Shown in pieces: positions 35,545 through 48,700 of a stretch of 64,000 bases of DNA; position 1 is the stretch's first letter, and each line of letters opens with the position of its first letter. The stretch is from NCBI GenBank assembly GCA_973895155.1, contig OZ316896.1, positions 11,532,001 through 11,596,000 on the forward strand, given 5' to 3'. This DNA is from Marsupella aquatica (taxonomy: Eukaryota; Marchantiophyta). The notes under the pieces are model-generated. The model was given only the letters and a program-made list of their open reading frames with translations. It made no database searches and had not been told where the DNA came from. The translations under genes were made by a program, and so were the position numbers.

Positions 35545-35825
35545 GAGAGTCTAGTTATGAGCAAACTGCTGAGCGAAAACCGTGAAGAAGATCCTGGGAC
35601 CAGTGAGAAAGAAGGGGGTAACAATGCTGGGCACTTTTCGAGCAACAGTTCCGTCGCTCCCACGTGTGAGGTATGGAGCGAGATCCCTGCTTAGCTACAG
35701 CATGTGTTGCACAAAGCGCTGCTATACTCACGCTCCCGAAATAGCGAAAGGAGGACACAGAGGAACGAGAACACCGTCTCTGTACCAAATCATCAGAACA
35801 TGCACACGATGGCTGAGGAGAACCC
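35545..35825 (-). repeat. Segment shared with the SUO first intron, just upstream of TFB4
   Basis: Read on the minus strand, it aligns with plus-strand 51,395-51,670. Shared blocks include GATTTGGTAC(A/G)GAGACG, TTTCGGGAGCGTGAG, GTAGCAGCGCTTTGT-type and GGTTTTCGCTCAGCAGTT. It begins about 200 bases upstream of the TFB4 start, so it is likely in the TFB4 leader or promoter. In SUO the same segment is inside intron 1, in the same orientation relative to transcription. A shared dispersed element and copying between the two genes are both possible. Confidence 0.75.
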
Positions 35826-35982
35826 GGAAAAAATCTCCTGCGAATTTGTTGGACAAAGTCCGCTACTGCACCCAAGAAATCCCCGCGACCGAGTGGTAGA
35901 AATTTGCTGATACAAGCAGGCCAGTTATTCACTCCTTCCATTCCTCGACTAAATCTTCCCGGCTGCAAATAACCATCCGCCC

Positions 35983-36680
35983 TGCTTGCCTCACGAACAC
36001 CCCATTCCCCGCCAAACTCAGCGGCATAGAAGCCGTGTGGACGACAACATTCCACTCCAAATCCTCGCTTTACAAGAAACCCATCTCACGAGAGGAGCTC
36101 GCCTTCTATCAGTCCCTGGTTCTCGCAAAGAACAAGGGATACAACAATCATTTGAGCATGAAGGAAGAAGGGATGCAGAGATTTCTTCTCTGCTCACTCA
36201 CTCACTCACTCGCTCAGAATCTGCTTGCCTCATGAACACCCCATTCCCCGCCAAACTCAGCGGCATAGAATCCGTGTGGACGACAACATTCAACTCCGAA
36301 TCCTCCCTTCAGACGACACCCATCTCACGAGAGGAGCTCACTTTCTTCCAGACCCTGAATCTCGCGAAGAACTAGGGCTCTGGCTCGATCATGATTGTCA
36401 AACAATCATGTCGAGCTCCAAATCCTTCCTTCGGACGAAACCCATCTAACGAGAGGAGCTCAATTTCTTCCAGACCCAGAATCCCGCAAAGAACTAGGGA
36501 TTTGGCTCGATCATGATTGTCAAACAATTAATGTTCAGCACAAAATAGCAATGTAGACGAAGACATTCAAGTTCACATCCAAATCTTCCCTTTAGACTAA
36601 CCCATCTGACCAGAGGAGCTCTCTTGCTGTCAGACCCTGGTTCTCTCAAAGAGCAACGAATATCACCATCATTCATTTTC
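35983..36680. repeat. Decaying tandem array, about 240-bp unit, four copies
   Basis: Two clear copies (35,983-36,222 and 36,223-36,375) start GCCTCA(C/T)GAACACCCCATTC and contain AACTCAGCGGCATAGAA, CGTGTGGACGACAACATT and CATCTCACGAGAGGAGCTC. Two shorter, more diverged copies follow at about 36,410-36,495 and 36,555-36,665. One frame of the first two copies reads TPFPAKLSGIE, then VWTTTF, then PISREEL. Stop codons in the later copies break it. Confidence 0.85.
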
Positions 36681-37389
36681 ATGTCGAGCATAAAAGTAGA
36701 CAAACCAAAAGCAAGACAAGGGGAAAAAGGTGCAGAGATTTCGTCTCTCTAATTCATCACTCACTCGGAATCCATTACCGCTCATGACTTCATTTAATTC
36801 GTGCGTTCTCTCCGATTGCACTGGACACGTACGGGACTGACTGATCCGTCAGTCAGTCAGTGTCATCTCCGGCGCACATCGCTACGTACAACAGATACAA
36901 ACGAATGCTGCGGTGTCGAGCTTCGCGGGCTGCCACGGGACTCCTGCTGTGTGACTAGTTCAGTAGCTTGGTGTGCGCTCCAGTCATCGTTGTGCGGTGA
37001 GAGGTGAGGAAATTTGCTTGCGTATAATATTATTGCTACCACTGTAGTGGTCTGTCCCGCATCACACAAGGACGGAGGGGAACGAAGAGGGACGGGCAGG
37101 GGGGCCGGGGAAGAAGGAGATCTTTCTGGCCTGACCGCACATCACCTGACAGCACCTGACCTGACACAACTTGGGAGTCATCAGTGGAGTCGCTGTGTGT
37201 CTTGTCTCTGGATTTGAACCCGGTCAGGATGTCTGGGAGTGCGTGCCGTACCACTGCAGGACTGTACTGTCCTGTTAGTTTGATTTAATTCTCTCCGTCT
37301 CTGATTTTTTGGTCCGGGTTCTCGCGTAGGGTAGGCCGGGCAGAGCGACAGACAGCATTCTGCGGATACGGGCAGGGCAGAGCAGGGCA

Positions 37390-37707
37390 GGGCACTCCTA
37401 CCACTACTACTGCAACAGTGTCGTCGTTGGGGCAGAGCATTTAATAATGTGGGCCGGGAATGAATCGCAGGCGCAACACTGCCCGGAATGAGAGGTGCTC
37501 TTCGATTGCCGTCGATTCAGATACGCCATAATCGCCGGGCAGGGCATTACTAGTGTAGCAATAATAATAACTTCGTCGTCGGGGCACAGAGGCTTTTTAA
37601 ATAATATGGGTCGGGCATGAAACGCAGGGCGCAACACTGCCCGGAATGAGAAGTGCCCTTGGAGTGCCGTCGATTCCGATCGCCACAATCGCCGGGTCAG
37701 GGCAGAG
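37390..37707. repeat. Two-copy direct duplication, about 150-bp unit, GC-rich
   Basis: Copies at about 37,423-37,547 and 37,577-37,707 share CGCAACACTGCCCGGAATGA, GTGCCGTCGATTC-type, CGCCGGG(C/T)CAGGGCA, and ATTTAATAATGTGGGCCGGG against AAATAATATGGGTCGGGC. A frame at 37,646-38,074 overlaps the second copy and is not supported as a gene. Confidence 0.85.
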
Positions 37708-38386
37708 GTTGGAGGAGTTCCGACAGACGGTCTGGCGTATCCGTGCCCCATTCATTCGCATGTATGCATGCGAGAATGGGGGTGTTTATTGCTGTGATGA
37801 TGATGTATGCACCGGATACAGTACGGCTCGGACGCTTGTGGAGAATTGGCCCATCAGTCCATGTCTGTCCTTGCTCGCTGACGGTGACCCTACGGTGTCC
37901 AGTACCCCGTACTTTCGTACACGTACAAAATACCAGGACACACCGTATGTACCGGACAAGTGTGGCGGGAACTCACCAATTGCAATCAACGCTCTGGCAT
38001 GCCGTTATGGCACAGTGGCAAGCCCTTTGATTTCGTATTTCTTTTCTCGAAAGTTATTTTCATTTGACAGTTAACACAATCTACATGTTACGTTAGTCAA
38101 AGATGACAACATACGATGTTGAATGGAAGTGTTGTGAAGCATAATTGAGATTGCACAATAAAAATCCCACGCTACCAATGATGTTGAATGGACCTGCTGT
38201 CAACATGATTGAGATTGCGAGACAATATAGGACATTGCCAGTAGTTGCAACTCATCCTCGTCATTGTGTTTGAGAGAGTACTAGCCTGATAACTAGGTCT
38301 TTGAACTTGTTCCTCGAGTGGTATCATGCTGGTTCAAACATATTGTTGGGAACTATCATGTGTGGAGTTTGAAAGCCAACTCGCAT

Positions 38387-38466
38387 GTGATCATCCAATC
38401 CTTTGTCTTCCCTATATTTTTGGAAATGTGATCATCCAATCCTTTGTGTTCCCTATATTTTTGGAA
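38387..38466. repeat. Two-copy tandem repeat, about 40-bp unit
   Basis: TGTGATCATCCAATCCTTTG is followed by T(C/G)TTCCCTATATTTTTGGAA and repeated immediately with one substitution, so the duplication is recent. Confidence 0.9.
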
Positions 38467-40734
38467 CAGCTTTTGATTATTTTGTCACTAAAGATATTTT
38501 AATTCATAATATTATCATTGTTTTTTTTATATTTATATAAATGCCACTATTTTACATAAGGATATCAAATTTACCAAGGTAACTAGAGGAAATATATATG
38601 AAAACCGTGACATTTTTATAAATATAAATAAAAAATGATAATATTATAAATTCAAACATCTTTAATGGCAATGTAATGAAAGCAGTTTTGAAAAAAATGT
38701 AATACGTTTATGATGAGACAAGAGACAAATCTTGGTCTCTACTTACCACCTACAAGAGAGTTTCTAACAAGTGTATAATTTATTTTAATTTTCTCTACAA
38801 GGCAAAGGTTGGGACCAGCAACTGCCGGAAACTTTCTGTCCTTGCCTTAGGGGGTACTCACAATTCGAGGTAAATCTATGTATACCATGGAAAGTTTCCA
38901 TAGATACAGTGAAATCTATGTATGTACCATTTCACTGTACATATAATTATATCAATTTTATTTTTCTTTTGCATTGTATGACGTGATGTTTGGCATGACA
39001 TTATGACAAATCAGTATTAATTCATTCCAAAGTAAGTAATTTTTTTGTGGCACCTGTAATCAACAATGAAGTAAAACAAACAGCCTTCCACACAACAGAC
39101 TGCGCTAAGGAATTTTCCAAACCCTGGTCTCCAGCTGTACTTCAGACCTTGGCTGAATTGTCCATATCCAAAATGGAGTTCAGGTTGGCGGAGAATGTCA
39201 AGATAGGATGAATCTCATCTTGTCCACCAGAAAGTTTTCGATCAACCAAGGTTAAATCTAACATAGGCTGTTGAGAAGCTTTATGTAAGTTGCACTTCAT
39301 TAATCCCAGTTTTTTTAGAGACGCTCAGTTTTATATCCCACATATTGACTACTAGTGGTGAATTAAATGTAGTCCAGAGCAGGGTGTGAATTTATCCAGT
39401 GTAGTCACTCATCACAATTATATTTTATTCTTTCTTACATTTTGAATGGCAACTTCTTAAGTACACAAAAGAGAAGTGAAAAGAAAGAATCAAGTGCCAA
39501 ATAAAAGGGACGTGAGAAAAGGTACGTGTGATCATTGATTGATGAGCACAGTGAGCTGACAGAAAAAATTCCTAATAGATGCTTTAGCCTCCATGACTAT
39601 AGAGCTCTCTGCACCTCCAAATGCTCTACTGCTGGATGTGAAATAAAACCTCCAAAAATGATTGCACGCGGAAGTAAATATTGCGGAGCCCTCAAATCCC
39701 TAGTAGATACTCTAGCCCTCCCCGACTACAAAGGTTTCACCTCCAAATGCTCTACAGTAATATGTTGAACAAAACATTTAAACAAAACCTCAAAAAAATA
39801 ATTTTGAAAACCGACACCAATTGGTGTTACTTTTGCTTCTGGATCAAGTTCACATAAATTAGTGTGACTAACACTAATTTGGATATAATATTAATTCTGG
39901 CATAATACTAATTGCAGTGTAGTTTACTTCCAATGGAGCGTTTGCTCATAGGGAAAAGGGACACAGAATGCTTCTCACCTTTGTGTTCAAACATAATATC
40001 TAAGCATCAACTTCTTGCATGAGCAGACTTGAAATGAGGTGAATGACAATTGATAAAAACAAAATAAAGTTTAGGATGGATCATAACGTTTGAAAAATAT
40101 TGGATAGACCAACACAACTCCCATATTGTCAGACAAGGGCTGAGATTTGTGTGTTTGAGGCCTCTAGACAAGTATTCTCCTTGATCCTCCAATGGAGTTA
40201 TTTTGGAGCACTACCAGGCCTTTCCATTTCCTCATTTGAGTGCTTTTGTCCTTTGCCATTGTGGAGGACCCTCAGGATTCTGGCTCTTTGGTCTTTGTGT
40301 GATTTTTCTCTTGTATTCTCCCCTTTGTTGGGTCTCCTTTGGGATCCTGTTTGGTGTCTTTTGGTCTTGTGCTATACATAAAGTATCTTGAGACAGTTAA
40401 AACACATTTCCTTCTGTACAATTGATTCCATTTTGGGTGTTAGACTTACCAAAGTTACAGGATGGCCAATTGTGATCCATCAGCATCAATCAGTTCAATA
40501 AAACAAATCAGACTTTCTTAATCATTATAGAGGAAACTGCACAATAAAGGTAATTTCCGAATCTTTACGGAAGCTGCCCAGTAATGATCCCATGGCAGTT
40601 GACTCGTATCGAAAGCTGACGCATGCAGAGATGTGTCCATGTAAGTTGAATGTTGGTACTGTACGCATGATCCATAAGTGCCAGCATGGCATACTTGGTC
40701 TACGAGTAGGCTTAATTATAAGATTTTATCTTTT

Positions 40735-43700
40735 TAGTCGATGGCGAATGTCTTTCTCTTTGTGTGCAGAAAAGATGCTAAAGATATGTATTTAATTGTA
40801 CTAAAAAACCTTTCAATTAATTTGTATCGTTACATCTTCCTGGATTTAAGGACAATAGTTAGATTCTACAATTAGGGTCTATGAGTAGCTGATAATTGGC
40901 TACTTGAAGACAAAAAGCCTTGATACTTTTAGCTAAAAAGTGCCAAAGACTTTTGAGTAAGGTGGAATTTAGCTAAATCTAGGGACAAAAAGGAATGCTA
41001 CTAAAGGCCACAATGATAGGCAGAGACATGTTTTTTAGTGTTTTTCTCATTTCCTTTTTTTCTACGTGTTTTAAAGGTTAAGGCACATAGGGTAAGTTTA
41101 CGAGTCACCATAACTCCATGAAACAGAGTATTTTTTAAGGTTTTTACTTCCTGGCATAGTGGCTAATGTCGAGTGTGTGATGGAGAAGATGCTCAAAATA
41201 TTCTTTATCTGATAATTTTTCATGACGGTCAGATCTGCCTACATTTAAGGACAACTGTGAGATTGGCTAATGAAACAGAAAAATACTAGCCAATTTTTGC
41301 CAAAAAAGGCAAAAACTTTTTGGGGAGGTGGAATTTGGTGAATTTTGCCACTACAAAAAATGCTGCCATGGAAGTCTGTTATTAATATAAGATTTGAATA
41401 TTAGACCTCCCACAATTTAAGATCCACCAAGAGGTATCATTTGTGTGAATCTCAGGCTGTTTGGCTCGTTGGTCTCTTTGGGGTCAAGAAAACTCCATTA
41501 TACTATATTTGACCCATTTCCTAGATTGCTCGTTTTCGGTTCATTTTTTGGGTCTCATGTGTTTCTTGGCTTGATGTGGTTTATTTGCGTGAGGCGGAAT
41601 GTGGAATCATCGTTACCGGCTCCCATACAAGGTGTGCTCCCTTCATTCATGAGTTTTTATCCTTGGACCTAATTTTGTCTTTAGGCTTACCTTGTTGGGG
41701 TATGCACACTTTCACCCTCTTTAGCATCCTCATCGATGTTGAGCATTGACGATATTCACAACGGCATGCCCATAACCATCCAACGATCAAGTAGTCAACA
41801 CAGAGAAATACGTGATTCACTTCCACATGAGGCTACGTCCATGGGAACACACAAGAGCTATACTGCATTCTATGTCGACTGGCCATACCAAGCATCCGCA
41901 ACACAAGCTCTCCCTATCTCTTAACTAACTCCACAACAATGAGCCTATGTTCCCACTATCCAAAGCAAACACTCCTTGGGTATAATGTGTGCATAGCATG
42001 ACTAATCTAACCTAGTTTGCAACTAAGGTTAGCCCTAACTACGATCTAGTCGTAACTCTAGACCTAAGAGTTAATCCTGACAGCCGAGGCACCTGATGCG
42101 GACCGAGCTCGGATTCTTTCTTTGAGAGGGAAGAGCGTAGGAGTGTGGCTTCAGGCCAATCCCATTATTCCTCAAATGCAAATGTCTTCAGAAAGTTCTT
42201 GATGGCCATGTGTCTTCGTATGGGGTTGCCCCGTCCACTTCTTGCCAATTGACCTACTTCTTGCAAATGTGGGAAGTCTTGCTATGCTATAGGTGCCTAT
42301 TTTCTTTGGTGCAGTTTGGGTGCAAAACCATAGTTGTTCATGATGTTGTTAGGAATTGGACTGCCCAGGTTCTCTGTGGATCTTTGTTTCATCACAACTG
42401 TTACAGGTTGACCTTACCATGGTCCATGATGGTCAACATACTTTTGCGCCAAGGCAACATTTGGACAGCGGCAACAATGGCAAGGGTAGCGCCATCACGA
42501 GCACCAATGACAAAAGAGGCCAAATATGTTGCACAAGCTTCATCTGATAGCCTCCTCCCTCTTGCTCTTGAGAGTTTTGGGTCTCTTCATCATCAGTTCG
42601 AAGGGCTTCTTTGGCAGACTGTTTGTGATATTCATGGTTAGATGGGTTCCATGGGACCCGCTCTCTATTTTGACCACACACTTTTGTCAGCACATTTCAG
42701 TGACATTATAGTGTGGTCAAGCTTGGGTCATGTATCATGAATCTCTCATTGTGTGTGCCAATGTGCATCCGCGGCAGCTCGCCTGCCACCCTCACCCCCT
42801 TCCCTGAGGACATTCCTATCCCACTTGCTGATTTAGTTTCGACACTTGATGTGGACCATTAGCTTGTGCCACATTTGCTAGGTTTGATGAGGACCTTGGT
42901 CCATTTGTGTTAGTTTTGTTTTGTTTCCTCTTTCTCAGTTGGTAGGTGTTTCCCTTTACTCACTTCTATTGAGTTTGGCTTTAGTCCGCTTTAGACCTCT
43001 TTTGCCTGTTTTTTCGCACTCTATATTTTTTGTTAGATGTTAAACTTCCACCACTCTGTTTGGCCCTTCATATAGAAAGGTTGTAATCGGATTTCCTTAA
43101 TTGGAATATTGTGTCATGGTTTAACACTTTTTATTATTTGGTTCTGTGATACATAAACCAATGTCATAAATAAAGAAAATAAGTGCTGAATTTTCTTTGG
43201 TAGATCTATATTCCTAAACTTCCAGTGCTGCATGTTTTGGTGCCTGGTTTTGAAAAAGTGAAGAAAAAATAGAGCATTGACCTGGCTTAGAAAACAATAT
43301 TCATAAAGTTTTCACTTCAGAAATATTTTCATGCTGTAAACTTTCGTGCAACTTTCAAAGCAAAACAGGCACCACTCACGCCTGCCTGGTTGGAGAAATT
43401 ACATAATTTATTTCTTTTGAAACCTTTCACAAAATTTGCAAGGAAGCCTTTTGTGACCTTTTACCTATAGGTCTAGCAGCAAGCAAAAGTTTTGGGTAGT
43501 CATACCTATGTGGATACTATGCATCGCGAAAACAAATACTACAATGCTGTCCTAATGAGTTTGTTTCCCTCCCTTTTCTCCCAAAATAGTGGAGAAAGAA
43601 ATGGTTTGTGTTCCAGCAGTGAAATAGTCGTAATTAAGTTCGTACAAAATATGTAAATGAAAGAAGTTTGGCACCCTATGCAAAAATGTGGCATTGAAAA

Positions 43701-44730
43701 AAGTGTGCCCACGAAAATACGAGGGCAGTTTATGAAGATGGGGAGCAGATTAAATTCTAGGTACCAGAACATGAAAAGCTTTACATGTGGCTAAACCTCC
43801 AAAGTAGTCTTTATCTCTCTAAATTTGCGGCCAACACCTGTTTTGGCTAGACTGAAGCCCTAAGCAGGGCAAATGGCCTGAGAAAATTGTAAAAAATGGA
43901 AAATAGCTACCTGAAATTTTGAAACAACTTAAGAAACCCTGTCCTTGATTAAAGTTCTCGAACCAGAACCAGATTATGACCAGGTCTAGATTCGACCCAA
44001 CCTCGACTGTAGAGGGGTTTCCTTGGTGGTTAGCAGAAGGTGGGATGAACGAGACTGAGGTTGCTAAACGACACAGTTTACTCCCACCGCTACTGTGGGT
44101 ATTTTTGTCTTTTATCAGCCAGTCTCCACATTTATATACCAGTAGCCTTCTTAGACCAATACCATTCAGATCATTCATTTTTGGGAGAAATGTCACGCCT
44201 CCCAAAGTCACGGTGGACACCTGGCGAAAAATAAAATTCTTTAAACGTAGGCTGGAACGTAGGTACGCAGCGTGGTCGTCAGGTGGAGGAACGATCCTTG
44301 TGGAAGTACGGGACTGGTCCGGCCAATTCACGTTCTGGTCGTTCCATTAGGGATCATCTAGCCTAAAATGTGCTTTTTTTACCTTGTCATGTTTGCTGTA
44401 TTACCACCGCAACTTTGGCGTGTGACACGGCAGCAATTCCAAGGACCATAACTTCTATTGCCAAGCCCTCGCATCTCGGGAAGAGGGCTAAGATGGGTCT
44501 GGGGCAGTGTAATTTTATCCATTTCCTTCGCGAGGATTTGTGATGTCATCTTGTCTTTAGTTAATGAGAAGATGCTAAGAATACCCTATTTAATGTAGCT
44601 AGATTAATTTGTGGCTATCAAATCTCCCTGGACAACAGAATCTGGCTAATGGAAGACCGGCAAACACATTTCAGACAGGTGGAATCTACTTTATTCTTAC
44701 CACTAAAAAATGCTGGTCAAGGCCTAGGCA
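40735..44730 (+). repeat. Three dispersed copies of a roughly 250-bp repeat
   Basis: Copies at about 40,735-40,995, 41,150-41,375 and 44,520-44,730 have the same orientation. They share GA(G/A)AAGATGCTAA(A/G)A-type starts, (C/T)CTGG/ACATTTAAGGACAA, a GGCTAATGG-like block and (A/G)AGGTGGAAT(T/C)T followed by CTA(C/A)AAAAAATGCTG. They are diverged and flanked by no visible target-site duplication. The three look like relics of one element or of repeated segmental duplication. Confidence 0.65.
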
Positions 44731-45479
44731 GGGTCCATAAAAGGAAACTTACAATTTGGGGGAAACTTGGGGCTTGGAGGACAATTCTCGTAGTCTGTCG
44801 CTTTGGAATTGGAGATAGAAATCAAGCCTACTTGTTTTTGTTGGTGTAATGGGGTGTTTCACCCCACCCAGTAAACAAATGCATAAAGTCAGATGCAACC
44901 CATTCACTATAAGCCTATCTAATTTTGAGGTAATGTGCTTTTTGGTTCTTGGATGCGTATGTGGAGGACCATATGTAGTGGCTTACTCTCTCTGGAAATG
45001 GTTGTTGGGTTTTCAAGATTTTTAATTACGTGTTGTTACTTGCTGATATCTAGCCGATAGGAAAATGATCAAATAAGAGTTGGGGTTGAGTTTCAGTTGA
45101 ACATGATAAAAACACGTAATAAACCTTTTTTAAAGGTGTTGAGTGTTATTTACTCCTGACAATAACCCAAACAGAAGAAGGTTGAAGATACACTTCTGTT
45201 CAAAAGCAATTCCATGGTATGCAGAACGTTTTTGAGAGTCATCACACATTTTCCTTACTAATGTATGCTAAACAAACAACAGTTTAGTTCTAAGGTATTG
45301 TAGATAATTATGGAGGAGACTTTCTGAGAAACTCATCATTTATTGTTGTGTACTGCCTCCACTATCTTTCTCCCAAAATCCAATCCTCCCAATTAGTGAT
45401 TCTAGCAAGCTTAGCCCAGTGGTACCAATCATTATGTCCATCCTAAAATTTGGGTCCAAATTTGTAAGTTAACTACACT

Positions 45480-45760
45480 GCTGATGGTAATTAGTGTTAG
45501 TAAAGGTAAAAAAAATTTTGAGTCCAAGTAACACTAATTTTTCTCTATTTTCAAACAAAGTTTTTTTAGTTTAAATTAATTATAAAAAATGGATAATAGT
45601 TTTTCTCTCTATTTTACCACTCTTAAGACCACATTAACACTAATTCATGTGTGCAAAAATAATGTTAGTACACAATTAGTGTGACTAACATTAATTTGCA
45701 AGTAGACCCTGAAAATGGGCGCTCTCAAATTAGTGAGTCACACTAATTAAGATAAACAAT
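45480..45760. repeat. Palindromic AATTAGTGT/ACACTAATT elements
   Basis: Arms 45,674-45,682 and 45,688-45,696 form AATTAGTGT-gacta-ACATTAATT. At 45,728-45,748 AATTAGTG pairs with CACTAATT. The same palindrome, perfect in its 9-bp arms, occurs at 39,857-39,879. Nearby CACTAATT/AATTAGTG fragments occur at 45,490 and 45,525. This could be the terminal structure of a miniature element family. Confidence 0.65.
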
Positions 45761-48700
45761 GTAGCTTCCACACAAACCCATCCCAAAGATTTAGTGAGGA
45801 GAGTCATTGGAAATATATTTATGGTCTTATCCTTCCACACCCATCAGGGAAACTGGGAAAGACTTAACCCCTCTAGCTTCTTGTGTACTTGATTGACCAC
45901 AAAGATGGATTGAGTACTTGACCAGGCCCTTTGGATATTAAGCTATTCAAAACAATCATAACTTTGTAGTAATACTCAAAAGTACAGTAGTATTGCTGTA
46001 GTTGGCATCAGGTTTACCTCCGGTGCACAGGGCGCCACTACATGACGAGAGCGTCATAAAACCTACAAAATGTTAATTTTGACAAACCCTAACATTTTAT
46101 TGGATGATTAAATGAATGAATTGCCAGGTCGCCTGCCCCCAACCACGCCCCTTCTCGCGCCTTGTCCTGTAGCTCGGCTGCAGCCTTCCCAACCCACCTT
46201 TGGGTCAACTGACCCGAGGGTGGTCAAAGAAGAGACTGGGGGAACCCAACACCATCAGATCTTGACAAGGAGAACACAGCTAGCTGTTGGATGTGAAGGA
46301 GCTAACCTGGGTTACTTTTCATGACCCACGAACAAAAACGAGTGACAATTTGATAAACAAAAAACAATTAGTGGCAATGTATATATTATGCAACAAAAAG
46401 ATGACAATGTTGTTAATCCCAGTAAATTTTATTTGGGATTTACTAGGCAACAACCTTTTTCTGCCATAATACATATTGTGTCACTGATTTTTTTCTATTT
46501 CTTATAATGTCACTGTTTTCATTTGTGGGTTAAGAAATCTAACCTGGGTTAGGTCCTTATCAATGGCTCTCCTTCCCTCCATGGCTCTCATCATACCTAG
46601 TTTTGCGATGGGATGGCTCCAGTATTCCTAAAGGTGATTTTGACCACCCTCAATAGGACAGATGCCAGCAGAGGTTGTGCTCAGGGACATGTTGGCCTTG
46701 GATAGAGGCTGGGCCTAGGATGGGAGCAGGAAACTACTCCACCCACCTCTCGGTCAACTGATCCAAGGGTAGTCAAAGTCACCTTGAGGGATACCCGGGC
46801 CGCATGATGAAGATGTTGATTTTCTTCTCTTGCAAACCTGTTTGTCACATGACCTTATCAAAATCAATGTCCAAAGAGAGTGAGGAGATATATTTAGAAC
46901 ATAAAATTCCGGCTCCATTGCCACTTCTACAAACAATAAAGATCAATGCCAAAGGCCACATGGACCCTAAATAACTTTCATAAAATATAAGCTTTACGAT
47001 GACAATCTAAAAAGGTATACAATTGGACAACATTTTATTTTTGAACGCAATGTCCTATGTGAGATGCCCAATGCTGCTTGTAAAAGCTATCATGTCAGTT
47101 TACTCTTTGGTTGATGAGTTGCTCACTTTCATTTTTGTGTATGCAATCTGCCAATGTCTACAGTATTTCATATGTTACAAGTCCCTCTCTTTCTTGTGCA
47201 AGCCTTGTCATATTTCAGAAAACTTAAAGAGACTGTCCAATTTAACATACCATGATTTAAGTGTGCTCTACGGAATCCATATAAATCATATGCGAGTAAA
47301 AATATATTATTTGAGTGATGTTCTGAAAAGGTTTAGAAAGGATAGAAAGCAAAAGAAAGTAGTATACATTCCGACATTCTACATATTCCATTATTAGATA
47401 CATTTTATAAATTAATGTATATGAAAGGTAAGAATACAAGATGTTCTCAAAAACTAGTTTTTTTTTTACAAAAAATGAATATTTAAAGTAGGCAAAGATA
47501 GCACCTAATATCCCAAAATACACATGTAGTTAATATCTTGAGACCTCTAAGTACATTTACAAGGCACATTAAGAGTATAAATCCAATTACCTTCTGTTAC
47601 TTACCCTAGAGATCATGAATTGGGGGATGGATAAGAGACACTTAAAATTATTAAAAATTGCTTTTGAGAATGTTTGACGCCCATGGGGCTTGAGTGACTA
47701 AGTTGTCATATGTTTACAAAAGCTCCTATCACAAATAGTTTTAGCTATTGTCCAACATCATTTCCATCTCCAGCTCCTTATCAATGATGTTCCACTGGAC
47801 TGTCTGAAAATTGTTTCGTCCCTGTACGTTGGCCAGTTCTTGTTCAGATTCTTACCCATGATGTGTTTGAAACCTACACAGCTTACAACTCTTCAACTGT
47901 CTAACACTCTGCCAAAGAACAAAAATGGCCAGACTGGAAGACAACATTAGAATGAAAGAGACCCCCAAAAGGGAGAGAACAAGCAGAAAACTCAAGAATG
48001 ACCAAAGAGCGAACAAGCAACAGAGTGGGACACGATGTGAAAGGAAATAAAGCCCTACTCAGTTGTGAGCTGGAATGCTTGGTAATGCTAAGAAGTAATT
48101 TAAGTATGAGGATGAGGAGGGAGAATTTGCCTATAGGCCCTTAAATTATGAGTCTCTGCTCTCCACTGAAAGGGAATCATGTGTCTGAATAAGACAATGG
48201 GAACAGACTTTAGAGGACAAAGCCTTCACTCTACACGAAAGATTGCATATGATCACAAGAAAGAGTATGTCGTGCAATGTCGCTGGCAGCCTCTTCTTCA
48301 CATATTCACTACCAACCATTGTTTTCCTTTCAGCCCACAAATGTGTCTCACAATTTTCTCTCCTCCAAAAGGGAAATCGTCAAAAATACTTTCATTTTGC
48401 CTAATTGCAATTTTTGCTCAAAAGTGGACCTCTAGTAACCTCATTTGAATTGGCCTGGTGCCCTTCCCCATTCATGACCATGTAAAGTCAAGCTACCGTA
48501 GAAGAGGGTTGGTTGGAAATCAAGTACTGCATCGCAAGGCCATCTCAAAAGCCACGTAAAAGCACCTTTTGTTGGACATCTTTTTTCTTGTCATTGGAAA
48601 GAGAGATGGCCCATTCCCATCAAAATTAGCCCCTCTCAAACCTGGAGCCTCCCTATTTATCAAGCCAGGGTGGCCCCAAGGCTACCCATCAAAGTTTGTA

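Noticed and set aside
37195-37235. tRNA gene suggested by gggttcaaatcc on the minus strand
   Set aside because: The T-stem does not pair and no A-box or cloverleaf can be drawn upstream.
42100-42900. Decayed retroelement
   Set aside because: Broken long frames suggest former coding, but no reverse transcriptase, protease or integrase motif could be identified, so it is mentioned only within the spacer.
47023-47397. 124-codon hydrophobic frame on the plus strand
   Set aside because: It lies in AT-rich DNA with no recognisable motif, no splice context and no codon bias.
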